Source of the DNA: Flavobacteriales bacterium
GTDB taxonomy: Bacteria > Bacteroidota > Bacteroidia > Flavobacteriales_F > PHOS-HE28
Reading direction: 5' to 3'
Length of the DNA stretch: 35,136 nucleotides
Assembly (NCBI GenBank): GCA_016702645.1
Contig: JADJDP010000034.1
Coordinates: 1 to 35,136, forward strand
Under the pieces are notes generated by a model. The model did not search any database. It had not been told where the DNA came from and worked only from the letters and a program-made list of their open reading frames with translations. This document shows, one piece after another, positions 7,047 to 15,779 of the stretch. The position numbers and the translations under genes were made by a program. Within the stretch, counting starts at the first letter, position 1; each line of letters begins with the position of its first letter.

Positions 7047-7858
7047 ATGGCAACAGCAGCGCAAGGCAACAAGGCAATGGGGGCGGCCTCCTGAACGGTC
7101 CCGAACGGTGGTGGAACATCCTGCGGATCGTGGGCTGGTCCATGGCCACGCTCTTTCTCCTGCTGCCACTGGTGGCGATGCAGTTCACCGATGAAGTGAA
7201 CTGGGGACCGGAGGATTTCCTTTTCGCGGCCATCCTTCTGGGTGGATCCGGCCTCATCTGCGAACTGGCTCTCCGCCGGTCCAGCGATAACACCTACCGC
7301 GTGGGTGTGCTCTTGGCGCTCGCTTCGACCTTCCTCCTGATCTGGAGCAATGCAGCAGTGGGCTTCGTGGGCTCCGGAGCCAATGCGGCCAACGTGTTGT
7401 ACTTCGCGCTGCCGGTGATCCCCTTCCTCGGCGGCCTGGTGGCGCGCTTCACCGCCAGGGGCATGTACCTCACCATGATCATCACGGCGATCGCACAGGC
7501 ATCCATCGCGCTGTTCGCCTTTGCCACCGATCAGGTAGGCGCGGATGAACACGGCGCGATCCTGGCGACATGCGCGATCTTCATCCTGTTCTGGAGCGCA
7601 TCGGCCGTGCTGTTCCAACAGGCTGCAGTAAGGAGCGCATCACCGGGCCGGGAAGCCGATGGGAATGCTGGTCCCCTGCGCACGTCCCCGATCCAGTTCG
7701 TCCTCTCCGCGCTGCTGATGGCGATCGGAGCGGTGATGCTGATCTTCATGATCACCGTGGAAGACGAACCGGGGATGATCCCACTGCTCATGTTCCTCCT
7801 CGGCGCGGGATGGTTCGCCATCACGCTCTATCGATGGAGGGCGGCGCAGCGCAGGTAA
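7047..7858 (+). CDS. Multi-pass membrane protein of unknown function (one frameshift)
   Basis: The main frame starts no later than GPERWWNILRIVGW and encodes about seven hydrophobic segments (for example SMATLFLLLPLVAMQF, VGVLLALASTFLLIW, ALPVIPFLGGLVA and FVLSALLMAIGAVMLIFM). No ATG opens this frame near its start. The ATG at 7047 (MATAAQGNKAMG) is one base out of frame. Adding one G to GGGGG at 7079-7083 joins it to GLLNGPERWW, giving about 270 residues. Homologous proteins in Bacteroidota are uncharacterised inner-membrane proteins. The inverted repeat upstream may control it. Confidence 0.7.
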
Positions 7859-7897
7859 CGCCACGGATCAGCAGGTAGCGGGGCGTTCTGCCAGCGC

Positions 7898-8614
7898 TCA
7901 CGCGGCCGCCATCGCCACCATCACCAGGCTCTCCGGCGCGTACTTCTTCCCTTCGTATTCCACTTCGGCGTCCTGTAGTACGGTCGTGCTGATCGGGTTG
8001 AATCCGTTCGCGTGCAACACGTTCTCCCAGTCCGCCTGCTCATACATGGTGAAGCCGAAAGGGGAGAAGGGTAGTTTCTCCATGGAGGAGCGTCTGCGTA
8101 GCACGGCCGTGAAGGTTCCGCCGGGCCTGCCTGCCGCGGCAGGTTTCAGCACGCGACGCACTTCGCGCAAGTGGGCAGCGGGATCGTCCCAGAAGTACAC
8201 CACGTTGATGCAAAAGATCCGATCGAACGATGCATCGGCGAAGGGCATGGCGTCGCTGGCACCATGCGTGAGCGACAAGCTGCCCGATGCGATGAGGGCG
8301 TCGTTGCGCGTGCTCGCCTGCGTCACCATGTCCTGGCTGAAGTCCAGTCCATGCAACTTCAAGTTCTTCGCCTTGTTCGCGAGCTCGCCGAAAAAGACCC
8401 CGTTGCCGAAACCGATCTCCAGCACGCTCATGCCATCGCGCAGGTCCAGCGCTTTCCATGCGCCTTCGTAAAGCGAGCGGTTGGCGGCGTTCATGCGCTC
8501 GCCCACCTTGCGCGCCATCATCCCGTGCGGCTGGCGCAATTGCGCGGCCATCTGCTGCGGTGTGGGTCCCTTGATGAGCAGGCGCAGGAACTGGAGCGGG
8601 TTCATGTGGTTCAT
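7898..8614 (-). CDS. Class I SAM-dependent methyltransferase with in-frame palindrome insertion
   Basis: A 238-residue protein with the SAM-binding motif VLEIGFGNG (residues 64-72), an acidic second motif (HGLDFS) and a C-terminal methyltransferase fold. The substrate is unknown. The usual LKPGG motif is split as LKP, AAAGR, PGG: the genome carries an exact 18-bp palindromic insertion at 8126-8143 that stays in frame. The paralog immediately upstream (8678-9517) has an uninterrupted LKPGG. The start is either Met1 at 8614, directly after a hairpin, or Met4 at 8605. The two methyltransferase genes are co-directional with a 63-base gap. Confidence 0.85.
   Translation of the reverse strand: MNHMNPLQFLRLLIKGPTPQQMAAQLRQPHGMMARKVGERMNAANRSLYEGAWKALDLRDGMSVLEIGFGNGVFFGELANKAKNLKLHGLDFSQDMVTQASTRNDALIASGSLSLTHGASDAMPFADASFDRIFCINVVYFWDDPAAHLREVRRVLKPAAAGRPGGTFTAVLRRRSSMEKLPFSPFGFTMYEQADWENVLHANGFNPISTTVLQDAEVEYEGKKYAPESLVMVAMAAA
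8126..8143. repeat. 18-bp palindromic insertion in the methyltransferase gene
   Basis: The sequence CCTGCCTGCCGCGGCAGG contains the perfect 14-bp palindrome CCTGCCGCGGCAGG. Removing these 18 bases restores the codons of LKPGG in the methyltransferase. It resembles the palindrome at 1253-1271, which is intergenic. This suggests a short, mobile or spreading palindromic element. Confidence 0.7.
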
Positions 8615-8629
8615 CCCGCCTCAAGCGGG
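8615..8629 (-). repeat. Hairpin next to the methyltransferase start codon
   Basis: Five-base GC arms (CCCGC and GCGGG) surround the loop CTCAA, and the hairpin abuts the ATG at 8614 on the minus strand. If this ATG is used, the hairpin occupies the ribosome-binding region and could lower translation. Start selection at Met4 (8605) would ease this. Confidence 0.45.
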
Positions 8630-8677
8630 CCGCCAAAGGTGCATACGGATCCGACCAAGGGATCTCCTCTTCGCAGC

Positions 8678-9517
8678 CTACTTCACACCCATGATCACCA
8701 TGGCGCAGGCGTCGACGTTGCCTTTGGGGTAGCGTTCTGTCATGTCCGCCAGCACATCTGCCTTCACCTTGGCCACGGTGGCGGCGTCGGCTTTGCTGAG
8801 CACGGCTACGAAGGGGGCGGCCACCTCGGTCATCATGTCCCAATACTGTTGAGGGCCGTTCACGCCCACCACGTTGGGCACATCGCGTTCGGCCACATCC
8901 TTGAGACCCGCATTGCGGAAGAGGCTGGCGATGAGGTCCGGCTGCGCGCAACGGAACATGCCTGGCGCACCGGGCTCGGGCGGTGCCACATCGATGTGCT
9001 TCTTGATGTTCTTCTGCATGCAGGTTACCCAGAAGTTCTTTTCCGGGCCGGCCCAGACCGTGGTGGCGATACGGCCACCGGGCTTCAGCACACGGGCCAT
9101 CTCGTTCGCGGCCTTTTGCATGTCCGGGAAGAACATGAAGCCCATTCGGCAGCTGATCTCATCGAAGCTGTTGTCCGCGAAAGGGAGTGCATTCGCATCG
9201 GCCTCTTGGAACTCCACGTTGGTGATGCCGGCCGCTGCGGCCTTTTCGCGCGCCACTTCCAGCATGTGTTCGGCGAGGTCGGTGATGATCACTTTGCCAC
9301 CGTGCAGATGCTTTGCAATGCTGAGCCCCGGCTCACCGGTGCCAGCGGCGATGTCGAGCACCACCGATGTGCCCGTTGCACCCAAGTGGTCCATGATGGC
9401 TTCGCCAGCGGGAGCGAGGAACTTCATGGTGAGGTCGTCCCACTTCTTCCATCCGGCGCTGAACTTGTTCCACGACGCCTTTTGCGCCGCGCTGATGTCG
9501 TTGATGAGCGTTTCCAT
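8678..9517 (-). CDS. UbiE/COQ5-like SAM-dependent methyltransferase
   Basis: A 279-residue protein with the SAM-binding motif VLDIAAGTG (residues 53-61), an acidic motif (VIITDLAEHML), LPFADNSFDEISC and RVLKPGGRIATTVW. This layout is typical of the UbiE/COQ5 branch of class I methyltransferases, but quinone biosynthesis is not shown. The C-terminus carries a family-specific helical region. The gene is intact and lies just upstream of the second methyltransferase, possibly in one operon. TACCTTTC at 9540-9547 (minus strand) resembles a -7 element, 22 bases before the ATG. Confidence 0.85.
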   Translation of the reverse strand: METLINDISAAQKASWNKFSAGWKKWDDLTMKFLAPAGEAIMDHLGATGTSVVLDIAAGTGEPGLSIAKHLHGGKVIITDLAEHMLEVAREKAAAAGITNVEFQEADANALPFADNSFDEISCRMGFMFFPDMQKAANEMARVLKPGGRIATTVWAGPEKNFWVTCMQKNIKKHIDVAPPEPGAPGMFRCAQPDLIASLFRNAGLKDVAERDVPNVVGVNGPQQYWDMMTEVAAPFVAVLSKADAATVAKVKADVLADMTERYPKGNVDACAMVIMGVK

Positions 9518-9627
9518 TGGATCGGGAGTTGATGCCTACGAAAGGTAATGCTGTCCTTGGCGCTCGGGACCGGATCGTGGAAAGATCGTTCGTGGCCTGG
9601 CGATGGGCCCTGGCAGGACGTTCCGCC

Positions 9628-10435
9628 TCAATAACGCACCAACCGTGTAACGTGCGGCGGCCCATCGGCAAACACGCTGCGCACCAGATAAGTGCCCGGC
9701 AGATCCGGCGCGGGGATCGTTCGAAAAGCACCGTTATGGTGCGCAATGGACCTTCCGGCTGCATCCAGCACTTCAACGCTCCGCAAGGCCTCGGTGCTTT
9801 CCACGCGGATCGGTCCTCCGTTGCTGGGGTTGGGGAAGAGGGCGATGTCGGCGAGATGTCATGCTCACCAATGGCCATCGTTAAAGGACAAAGGGGAAGC
9901 ACTTGGTGCACCTGCAAGCGCACAGGAGCCAAGCCGCCTTGAACATCGAATGAGAGCAGCATCCAACCCACCTGCGCACCGCGACGATAGGCGATGTACA
10001 CGCTGTCGATGCTGATCGGCCCGGTGGCGGTGAAGCCGCCGAAGTCGCCAAGCATGAGCTGCTCCGCACCCTGCCAATCGAAGTCGCCTGCACAATCCAG
10101 CAGCTCATCGAAGGCATAGTAACGCGGCCGCTGTTGCAAGCCCGCACCGAAGTCCATGCACACCTCGATGTCGCTATCGATGAACTTCAGCATGGCCACA
10201 TTGGGAGCGTCGATGGGAGGAGCACCATGGACCAGCACCGCCCATGCATCCATGAAATCGTCACAATCCAATTCGAGGCTGGCGGAGTCAGCGGTGAAGG
10301 GTGTGCTCAGCGCGATATCGATGTTGAGTTCGAGGGCGCTCTCATGCCGTTGGGGACTTCGCCGGCGGTGAGCTGCGCACTCGCCGGGGCGCTTTGGAAA
10401 AGCAGTACGGCGAAGGGGAGCAGATACGTTCTCAT
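9628..10435 (-). CDS. T9SS type A secreted protein, frameshifted
   Basis: The ATG at 10435 gives a signal peptide (MRTYLLPFAVLLFQSAPASA). A shift near 10340 leads to ESALELNIDIALSTPF, then LDCDDFMDAWAVLVHG and a beta-rich body. A second shift near 9850-9865 opens DIALFPNPSNGGPIRVEST, followed by GTYLVRSVFADG and LVRY, a T9SS type A sorting domain that ends at TGA 9628-9630. The repaired protein has about 269 residues. The body is not recognised. Its role is presumably a cell-surface or secreted protein processed by the T9SS. Confidence 0.75.
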
Positions 10436-10577
10436 GTGCGTTCGGGATAGATGGCCGAGTACATGACGAAGTTCGGTAGGTCGATGCTGCCTACGCGGGG
10501 ATGGTGTGAGCGCCGAACTTCTTTCCACCTTCGGTGTACGACTTGGTGGCGGATCTTGGTGCGATCATGAACCTGCA

Positions 10578-11594
10578 ATGAACTCACTGCGTGCGATAGC
10601 GATCTTTTGGCTGGCGCTTGGTGCGTTGGTTTGCTCGGCGCAGCCCCACCCACCCAGCATCACCTTCTCTTTGGCAGCGGACAAGGCACGGCCGCAGCCG
10701 TTCTTACGCAACCATCGTGTGGAAGGCCATTGCCGCTATCGGGACGATTACAATTACGAACTGGGCAAGGCCGGCACCTGGGAGCGACGCGAGTTGTCAG
10801 GTAGACCGCTCTTCACCGATACCACCACGGGATGGATCAGCTACCACTTGGGCGACTCGTGGTGCGCCACCAGCTACCTCCTTGTCATCGTGGATGCGGA
10901 TACCATGCGCCTGGAATTCGTGGATAGTCTAGCTGCCCATTGGCGCCTGATGCAACGGGCTTGGAAGCGCTGGGACCGGGAGTCGCCCGAGGTGATCCGT
11001 TTTCGCAAGGGCACTTACGCGTTCGAGGAAGTGATCGCGGATCCCTGGGCGGTGGAAACAGCCAACGCCTTCGCGAAACGCTTGATGGCCGAGGAGGATG
11101 CAGCTTACCGCAAGCAACTGGCGGATCAGGAGGAGTACTACCGAAACCTGCCACCACCCGCTCCACCAATTGAACCCTATGTACCGCCGCCACCCATGAC
11201 ACCGGAGCAATGGCAACTGGAACTTGCCAAGCAGCCCGGCTTGAAGAAGGTGGAGTTGGATCGCGTGAGCGCCGACACCGTATGGGTGCGGATCACAGGT
11301 CGTGTGCGGCTGGATGGTGGATGCGCCAGCGGTATGCCGCTATTCGGTGTGGAAATGTTGACGGACACCGGTTGGGTGGAACGCCTACCGAACGAACTCT
11401 CCCAAATGGACTGCGGCATGCCATGGGGTGACTGGAACCAGCGAATTGTGATGCTGCCGCCGTTGCGTTGGTGGGTGGGCGCACACCAGCCGGAAGGGAA
11501 GAAGGAACTCGTGCCCGGAAGCTACCGACTATCCTTCGTTGGCGGTAACGGAAGGCAACTTTGGACGGATCCCTTCTCGATCCCCGGTCCTTGA
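10578..11594 (+). CDS. Secreted protein of unknown function
   Basis: The ATG at 10578 is chosen over the in-frame GTG at 10506 because it places a signal peptide (MNSLRAIAIFWLALGALVCS) at the N-terminus. The protein has about 338 residues. Residues about 191-206 form a proline-rich linker (PPPAPPIEPYVPPPP) between a helical middle region with acidic and aromatic residues (AEEDAAYRKQLADQEEYYRN) and a beta-rich C-terminal part. No known domain was recognised. No T9SS sorting domain was seen, so it is probably periplasmic or membrane-associated. Confidence 0.75.
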   Translation: MNSLRAIAIFWLALGALVCSAQPHPPSITFSLAADKARPQPFLRNHRVEGHCRYRDDYNYELGKAGTWERRELSGRPLFTDTTTGWISYHLGDSWCATSYLLVIVDADTMRLEFVDSLAAHWRLMQRAWKRWDRESPEVIRFRKGTYAFEEVIADPWAVETANAFAKRLMAEEDAAYRKQLADQEEYYRNLPPPAPPIEPYVPPPPMTPEQWQLELAKQPGLKKVELDRVSADTVWVRITGRVRLDGGCASGMPLFGVEMLTDTGWVERLPNELSQMDCGMPWGDWNQRIVMLPPLRWWVGAHQPEGKKELVPGSYRLSFVGGNGRQLWTDPFSIPGP

Positions 11595-11663
11595 TCATTC
11601 GATCGTTGACGAATGGCTCAAGCAGTGGTTGGAGATGCTTCAGCTCCGGATTTCCTTTGTTCG

Positions 11664-12269
11664 ATGCCCCGCAAGTCGAACACCGATGCGCTCTCGCTCT
11701 TCGACACGTTGGTGTACACCTGTCAGTACAGGCTGGTGATCGATCCGGCGAGCCACGCCGCTGCGCGCGTGATGGAGTGGAGGCAGCAGTTGCGCGATCG
11801 TATCGGTAAGTTCAACGAGGCCTATCAAATGCCGGGCATCGTGCTCTTCGGTGCTGAATTGCCGCCGGAGTACGAAGGGTCATTGACGGATGCGATCGAA
11901 CGCGGATCGACCGGTTTCCTCCCGTTCGGATTGAACCTCGGCGGCATGGCGCACAGCGAGGACAAGAAGTGCATCTACATCGATCTGAACGAGAAGGGTA
12001 CCATCGCTGCCTTGCGTCAGCGCATCGTGGACCATGTGCGCACGAACCGGCGCATCAAGAAGCTGGGAGTGGATGTCGCGGAGCGGCCCATGCTCACCAT
12101 TGCCAGCGGCCTGAAAGCGGACCAGTTCAACGCGGCTTGGGCCATGCTTGCACCGATGGGTTTCACCACGCAACAGCGCGTGAGCGATGTGGTGCTGATG
12201 AAACGCGAGCTCGACCACATGAGCATCGATCAGCATGTGCGCACCTTTCCGCTTTCGACGGCGGTCTAG
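11664..12269 (+). CDS. Degenerate 2H phosphoesterase-like protein
   Basis: About 201 residues starting MPRKSNTDALSLFDTLVY; the earlier in-frame ATG at 11613 is less likely. The overall pattern matches the 2H gene at 6228: QYRLVID in place of QYLAVRS, MPGIVLFGAE in place of KPHITLF, FLPFGLNLGGM, CIYIDLNE in place of VFVNPIE, and RPMLTIASGLKADQFNAAW in place of PHMTIGKG. Both catalytic histidines are gone (Gly58 and Met143 occupy the positions). A non-catalytic binding role is possible. The next small gene starts 2 bases after its stop. The assignment is by motif alignment, not by search. Confidence 0.6.
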   Translation: MPRKSNTDALSLFDTLVYTCQYRLVIDPASHAAARVMEWRQQLRDRIGKFNEAYQMPGIVLFGAELPPEYEGSLTDAIERGSTGFLPFGLNLGGMAHSEDKKCIYIDLNEKGTIAALRQRIVDHVRTNRRIKKLGVDVAERPMLTIASGLKADQFNAAWAMLAPMGFTTQQRVSDVVLMKRELDHMSIDQHVRTFPLSTAV

Positions 12270-12271
12270 CC

Positions 12272-12553
12272 ATGCGCTTCCTGCCGCACGAGCACACGGA
12301 CATCACTGCTGTACTGGCGAAGCATGGCATCGATCCGGCTTTCGTGCTTTTCGTGAAGCGTCGCGGCCGGTTGAACGTGGAGATCCCCGGTCGCACCGAT
12401 GCCTTCGCCTTCTTTCGCGAGAAGAGTACCAAGCTCGATGAGCATGGGAAGTGGCAGGAGCGGGTGGACTACTTCACTGGCATGGGAAAGAAGGACCCGT
12501 GTGATTGGGAGGCGGTGATCGCCGCGCTCGGGAAGTGGTTGAAAGGAACGTGA
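12272..12553 (+). CDS. Small hypothetical protein, partner of the degenerate 2H gene
   Basis: A 93-residue protein (MRFLPHEHTDITAVLAKHGI, then FVLFVKRRGRLNVEIPG, FAFFREKS and WEAVIAALGKWLKG). It begins two bases after the previous stop codon, so the two are probably cotranscribed. It resembles a conserved small family of Bacteroidota without known function; this is from memory. No signal peptide or membrane segment was seen. Confidence 0.7.
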   Translation: MRFLPHEHTDITAVLAKHGIDPAFVLFVKRRGRLNVEIPGRTDAFAFFREKSTKLDEHGKWQERVDYFTGMGKKDPCDWEAVIAALGKWLKGT

Positions 12554-12628
12554 ACCTATATTGTCTCCGTGCCGGATGACGGGAATTGCGTCAGTGACAA
12601 CCGGAGCCGTTCTATTCAACCTTAACCG

Positions 12629-14982
12629 ATGTCCATTGAAGTAGTTGGTACTTCCACCACGATCCGTTCTTCCGCAGCGCCACTGAGCGCGAACTTGCGC
12701 CCCATGATCGGCGAAGTGCTGGAGGAGACCGAAATGGCCACGCTGGCCGCGCGCTTCGTCAACAGCACGAACCGCCACGTCTTCCTCACCGGCAAGGCGG
12801 GCACGGGCAAGACCACCTTCCTCCACCAACTCGCTGCCAGCACGCACAAACGGTATGTGATCCTGGCACCCACGGGCATCGCGGCGCTCAACGCCAAGGG
12901 CGTCACCATCCATTCGCAGTTCCTGCTTCCCTTTGGTTCGTTCATTCCCGAGCGTCAACTTCCCGCGGACATCAAGGGCCAATTCCACGATCAGGACACG
13001 CTCACGCGAAGGCATCCGCTCAACGCCATCCGCCGCAATGTGCTGCGCGAAGTGGATCTGCTCATCATCGACGAGGTGAGCATGTTGCGCGCGGACCTGT
13101 TGGATGCGATCGACTTCCGCATGCGCGCCGTGAGACAGAACCGCTACCAGAGCTTCGGCGGTGCGCAGGTATTGCTGATCGGGGACCTCTATCAGTTGCC
13201 GCCCGTGGTGAAGGACGATGAGCTGCGCGTGCTGAAGCGTTGGTACGCGAGTCCGCACTTCTTCGAGAGCAAGGTGATCCGCGAGCATGGCTACGCGCAC
13301 ATCGAGCTTGACAAGATCTTCCGGCAGCAGGACGGCAACTTCATCCACATCCTCAACAACCTGCGCAACAACACCGTGACGCAAGAGGACGTCACCGAGT
13401 TGAACAAGCACTACAAGCCGGAGATCACGGAGCAGGATAGCGATGGCGTCATCACCCTCACCACACACAACGCCCTGGCCGACGAGATCAATCGACGCGC
13501 GTTGGCGCAACTGCCGGGCAAGTCCCACACGTTCGAGGCCGAGTTGGAAAGCGACTTTCCCGAGAGCATGTACCCGGTGCTCTCACGCATCGAGTTGAAG
13601 GTGGGCGCGCAGGTCATGTTCGTGAAGAACGATATGGAGAAGGCTTACTTCAACGGCAAGCTCGCCAAGGTGGAGTCGCTGGGCAAGGATGGCATCATGG
13701 TGCGCATGGATACCGGCGAAGCCGTACAAGTTGAAGCGCGAGATCTGGGAGAACAAGCGCTACGTGGTGAACGCGAGCACCAAGCAGCAGGATGAAGAAG
13801 TGCTCGGCACCTTCGAGCAGTATCCCATCAAGCTCGCGTGGGCCATTACCGTTCACAAGAGCCAGGGCCTCACCTTCAGCAAGGCCATCATCGATGTCGG
13901 CTCGGCATTCGCGCCGGGGCAGGTCTATGTGGCTTTGTCGCGTTTGCGTTCACTCGATGGACTTATCCTGCGCACACGCATCGACCCCAGCGTGGTAAGC
14001 AGCGACAGGGATGTGGTCGCCTTCACGAACCGGGGCTTCGAGCAAGAACCGCTTCCGCAGCAATTGAAGGCGAGCCAGCGCGAGTACTTGAAGCTGCTCC
14101 TCTCAGGCACCTTCGATTTCAGCGACATGCTGCGCAAGGTGGAGTACACGCAGAAGGACCATCCGGAAACCGCGCAGTTCGAGGACGAGAGCATGAAGAC
14201 CGCGCTGAAGCTTTTCCAGGAGAAACTGCGCAGTGAAGAAGAGAACACGCAGAAATACCGTGGGCAACTGATCCGCCTGTTGCACGAAGGCAAGCGCGAT
14301 GAACTGCTGGTGCGCATCGAGAAAGGCGGTGCTTACTACGGCGACATGCTCCAAGCGCAGATGAAGGGGCTCTTCCAGCATATGGCGCAGGCTGAGATGC
14401 TCAGCAAGACGAAGGAATACACCAACGCACTGAAGGAGATCGATGGCATGCTGATGAAGAAGGTGGCCACCATTGCCAAGGTGGGCTACCTCACTACCTG
14501 CATCCTGAGCGGCGAGGAAGTGAAGAAACAAGAGGACTTGGAGAAGGGCCTTGCCGCGAAACGCGCTGCGATGGTAGGAGAGGTGCGCGCTTGGGCGGAA
14601 GAGAACCGACCGAAGACCAGCGGCAAGAGCGGACGCAAGCGCAAGACCGGAGAGAAGAAGGCGCCGACAAGGCGAGAAGGGCAGTACCTACGAGGCCACC
14701 TATGCCTTGCAGAAGGAAGGCCTCACGCTGGGAGAGATCGCCGCCAAGCGCCAGATGGCGAAGAGCACCATCGAAGGCCATTTCGCGCGAGGCATAGCGG
14801 AGGGCGTTCTGGAGATCGATGGCCTGATGCCCGCGGCCGAGCGCGACCTCATTGCCGACTGGATGCGCGAGAACAAGGACCAAGGGCTCAACGCCGCCCA
14901 AGGCCACTTCGACGGCCGTTTCAGCTACGGGCAATTGAGGATGGTGCAGGCTTGGGTGAAGCGCGAGGCCACTGAGGCCTAG
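12629..14982 (+). CDS. Pif1/RecD-like helicase with C-terminal HTH domain, two frameshifts
   Basis: An SF1 helicase of about 783 residues if repaired. It has Walker A GKAGTGKTT (about residue 55), Walker B LLIIDEVSML and motifs including LIGDLYQLPPVVKDD and later AITVHKSQGLTFSKAIIDVG with YVALSRLRSLDGLIL. These fit the Pif1/RecD-type family. The C-terminus is an HTH_40-like domain (STYEATYALQKEGLTLGEIA, then MAKSTIEGHFARGI), as in several RecQ- and Pif1-like proteins. One extra base near 13735-13745 (after GEAVQV) and another near 14662-14690 break the frame. The inferred role is DNA unwinding in replication or repair. Confidence 0.82.
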
Positions 14983-15102
14983 GCCCAATTGGGCTTGCTG
15001 AAAGGACCAGAACCCGATCAATAGGAACCTGTTGACGGATTACCTGTCGGTATCATTCCGGATAATTGGCCATATACTTGTGCCGGATTACAGGCCAAGA
15101 CC

Positions 15103-15726
15103 ATGACGGATACCCTGGCAATGGAACCGCCCGCCCCTTACAAGGCAGCGCCCCCGGCCGAAGCGGCCATCACGGGCCGCATCCACTATCTGCGTGGGCA
15201 GAAGGTGATGCTGGACCGTGACCTCGCGGAACTCTATGGAGTAGAGGTGAAGCAGTTGAAGCAAGCGGTCCGCCGGAACATGGATCGCTTTCCGGAGGAC
15301 TTCATGTTCGAACTGACCGTACAGGAGATGGAAATTTCAAGGTCGCAATTTGTGACCTTGAATCAGATGAAGTTGGGATGAGCCGTTGATAATGAGGTAG
15401 GTATAAGGTCGCAATTTGCGACCTTAAAGCAGGGCCAGCACGCCAAGTACGCACCCTTCGCCTTTACTGAGCATGGCATCCTCATGCTGGCCAATGTGCT
15501 GCGCAGTGAGCGGGCCATTGCCGTGGGCATCCACATCATCCGCGTTTTCACCCGGATGCGCGAAGTGCTCCTCTCGAACCGGGACGTACTCCAAAAGTTG
15601 GAGCAGTTGGAGACTCGCATAGGTGGGCACGATGAAGAGATACAAGCCCTCTTCGATCATCTTACGGCCATGGTCTCACCGGCTGAACAGCGCAAGGCCA
15701 TCGGTTTCAAACCGGACGAAGCATGA
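15103..15726 (+). pseudogene. ORF6N-domain protein with in-frame stop
   Basis: The N-terminal part is a typical ORF6N domain: ITGRIHYLRGQKVMLDRDLA, then ELYGVEVKQLKQAVRRN and FPEDFMFELT. It stops at TGA 15379-15381 after RSQFVTLNQMKLG. The same frame then continues as AVDNEVGIRSQFATLKQGQH, YAPFAFTEHGILMLANVL and VFTRMREVLLSN, ending IGFKPDEA. The RSQF segment is duplicated 66 bp apart (22 codons). ORF6N proteins are phage-related DNA-binding proteins common in Bacteroidota. Either the gene is inactivated, or the TGA is read through, or there are paired errors here. Confidence 0.75.
15339..15425. repeat. Two 21-bp palindromes spaced 66 bp apart inside the ORF6N gene
   Basis: The downstream copy (15405-15425) has perfect arms AAGGTCGCAA and TTGCGACCTT around one central T. 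The upstream copy (15339-15359) differs by one base in the second arm (TTGTGACCTT). Both encode the RSQF segment of the ORF6N protein. The TGA at 15379 lies between them. Confidence 0.65.
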
Positions 15727-15779
15727 GCGCCAACAAACCGCATCAGACAGCCCTTCAACCGGCATAAACCGATCCCACC

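Noticed and set aside
8171..9532. Plus-strand 453-codon frame across both methyltransferases
   Set aside because: It covers two well-supported genes on the other strand, and its His- and Arg-rich composition is typical of an antisense frame.
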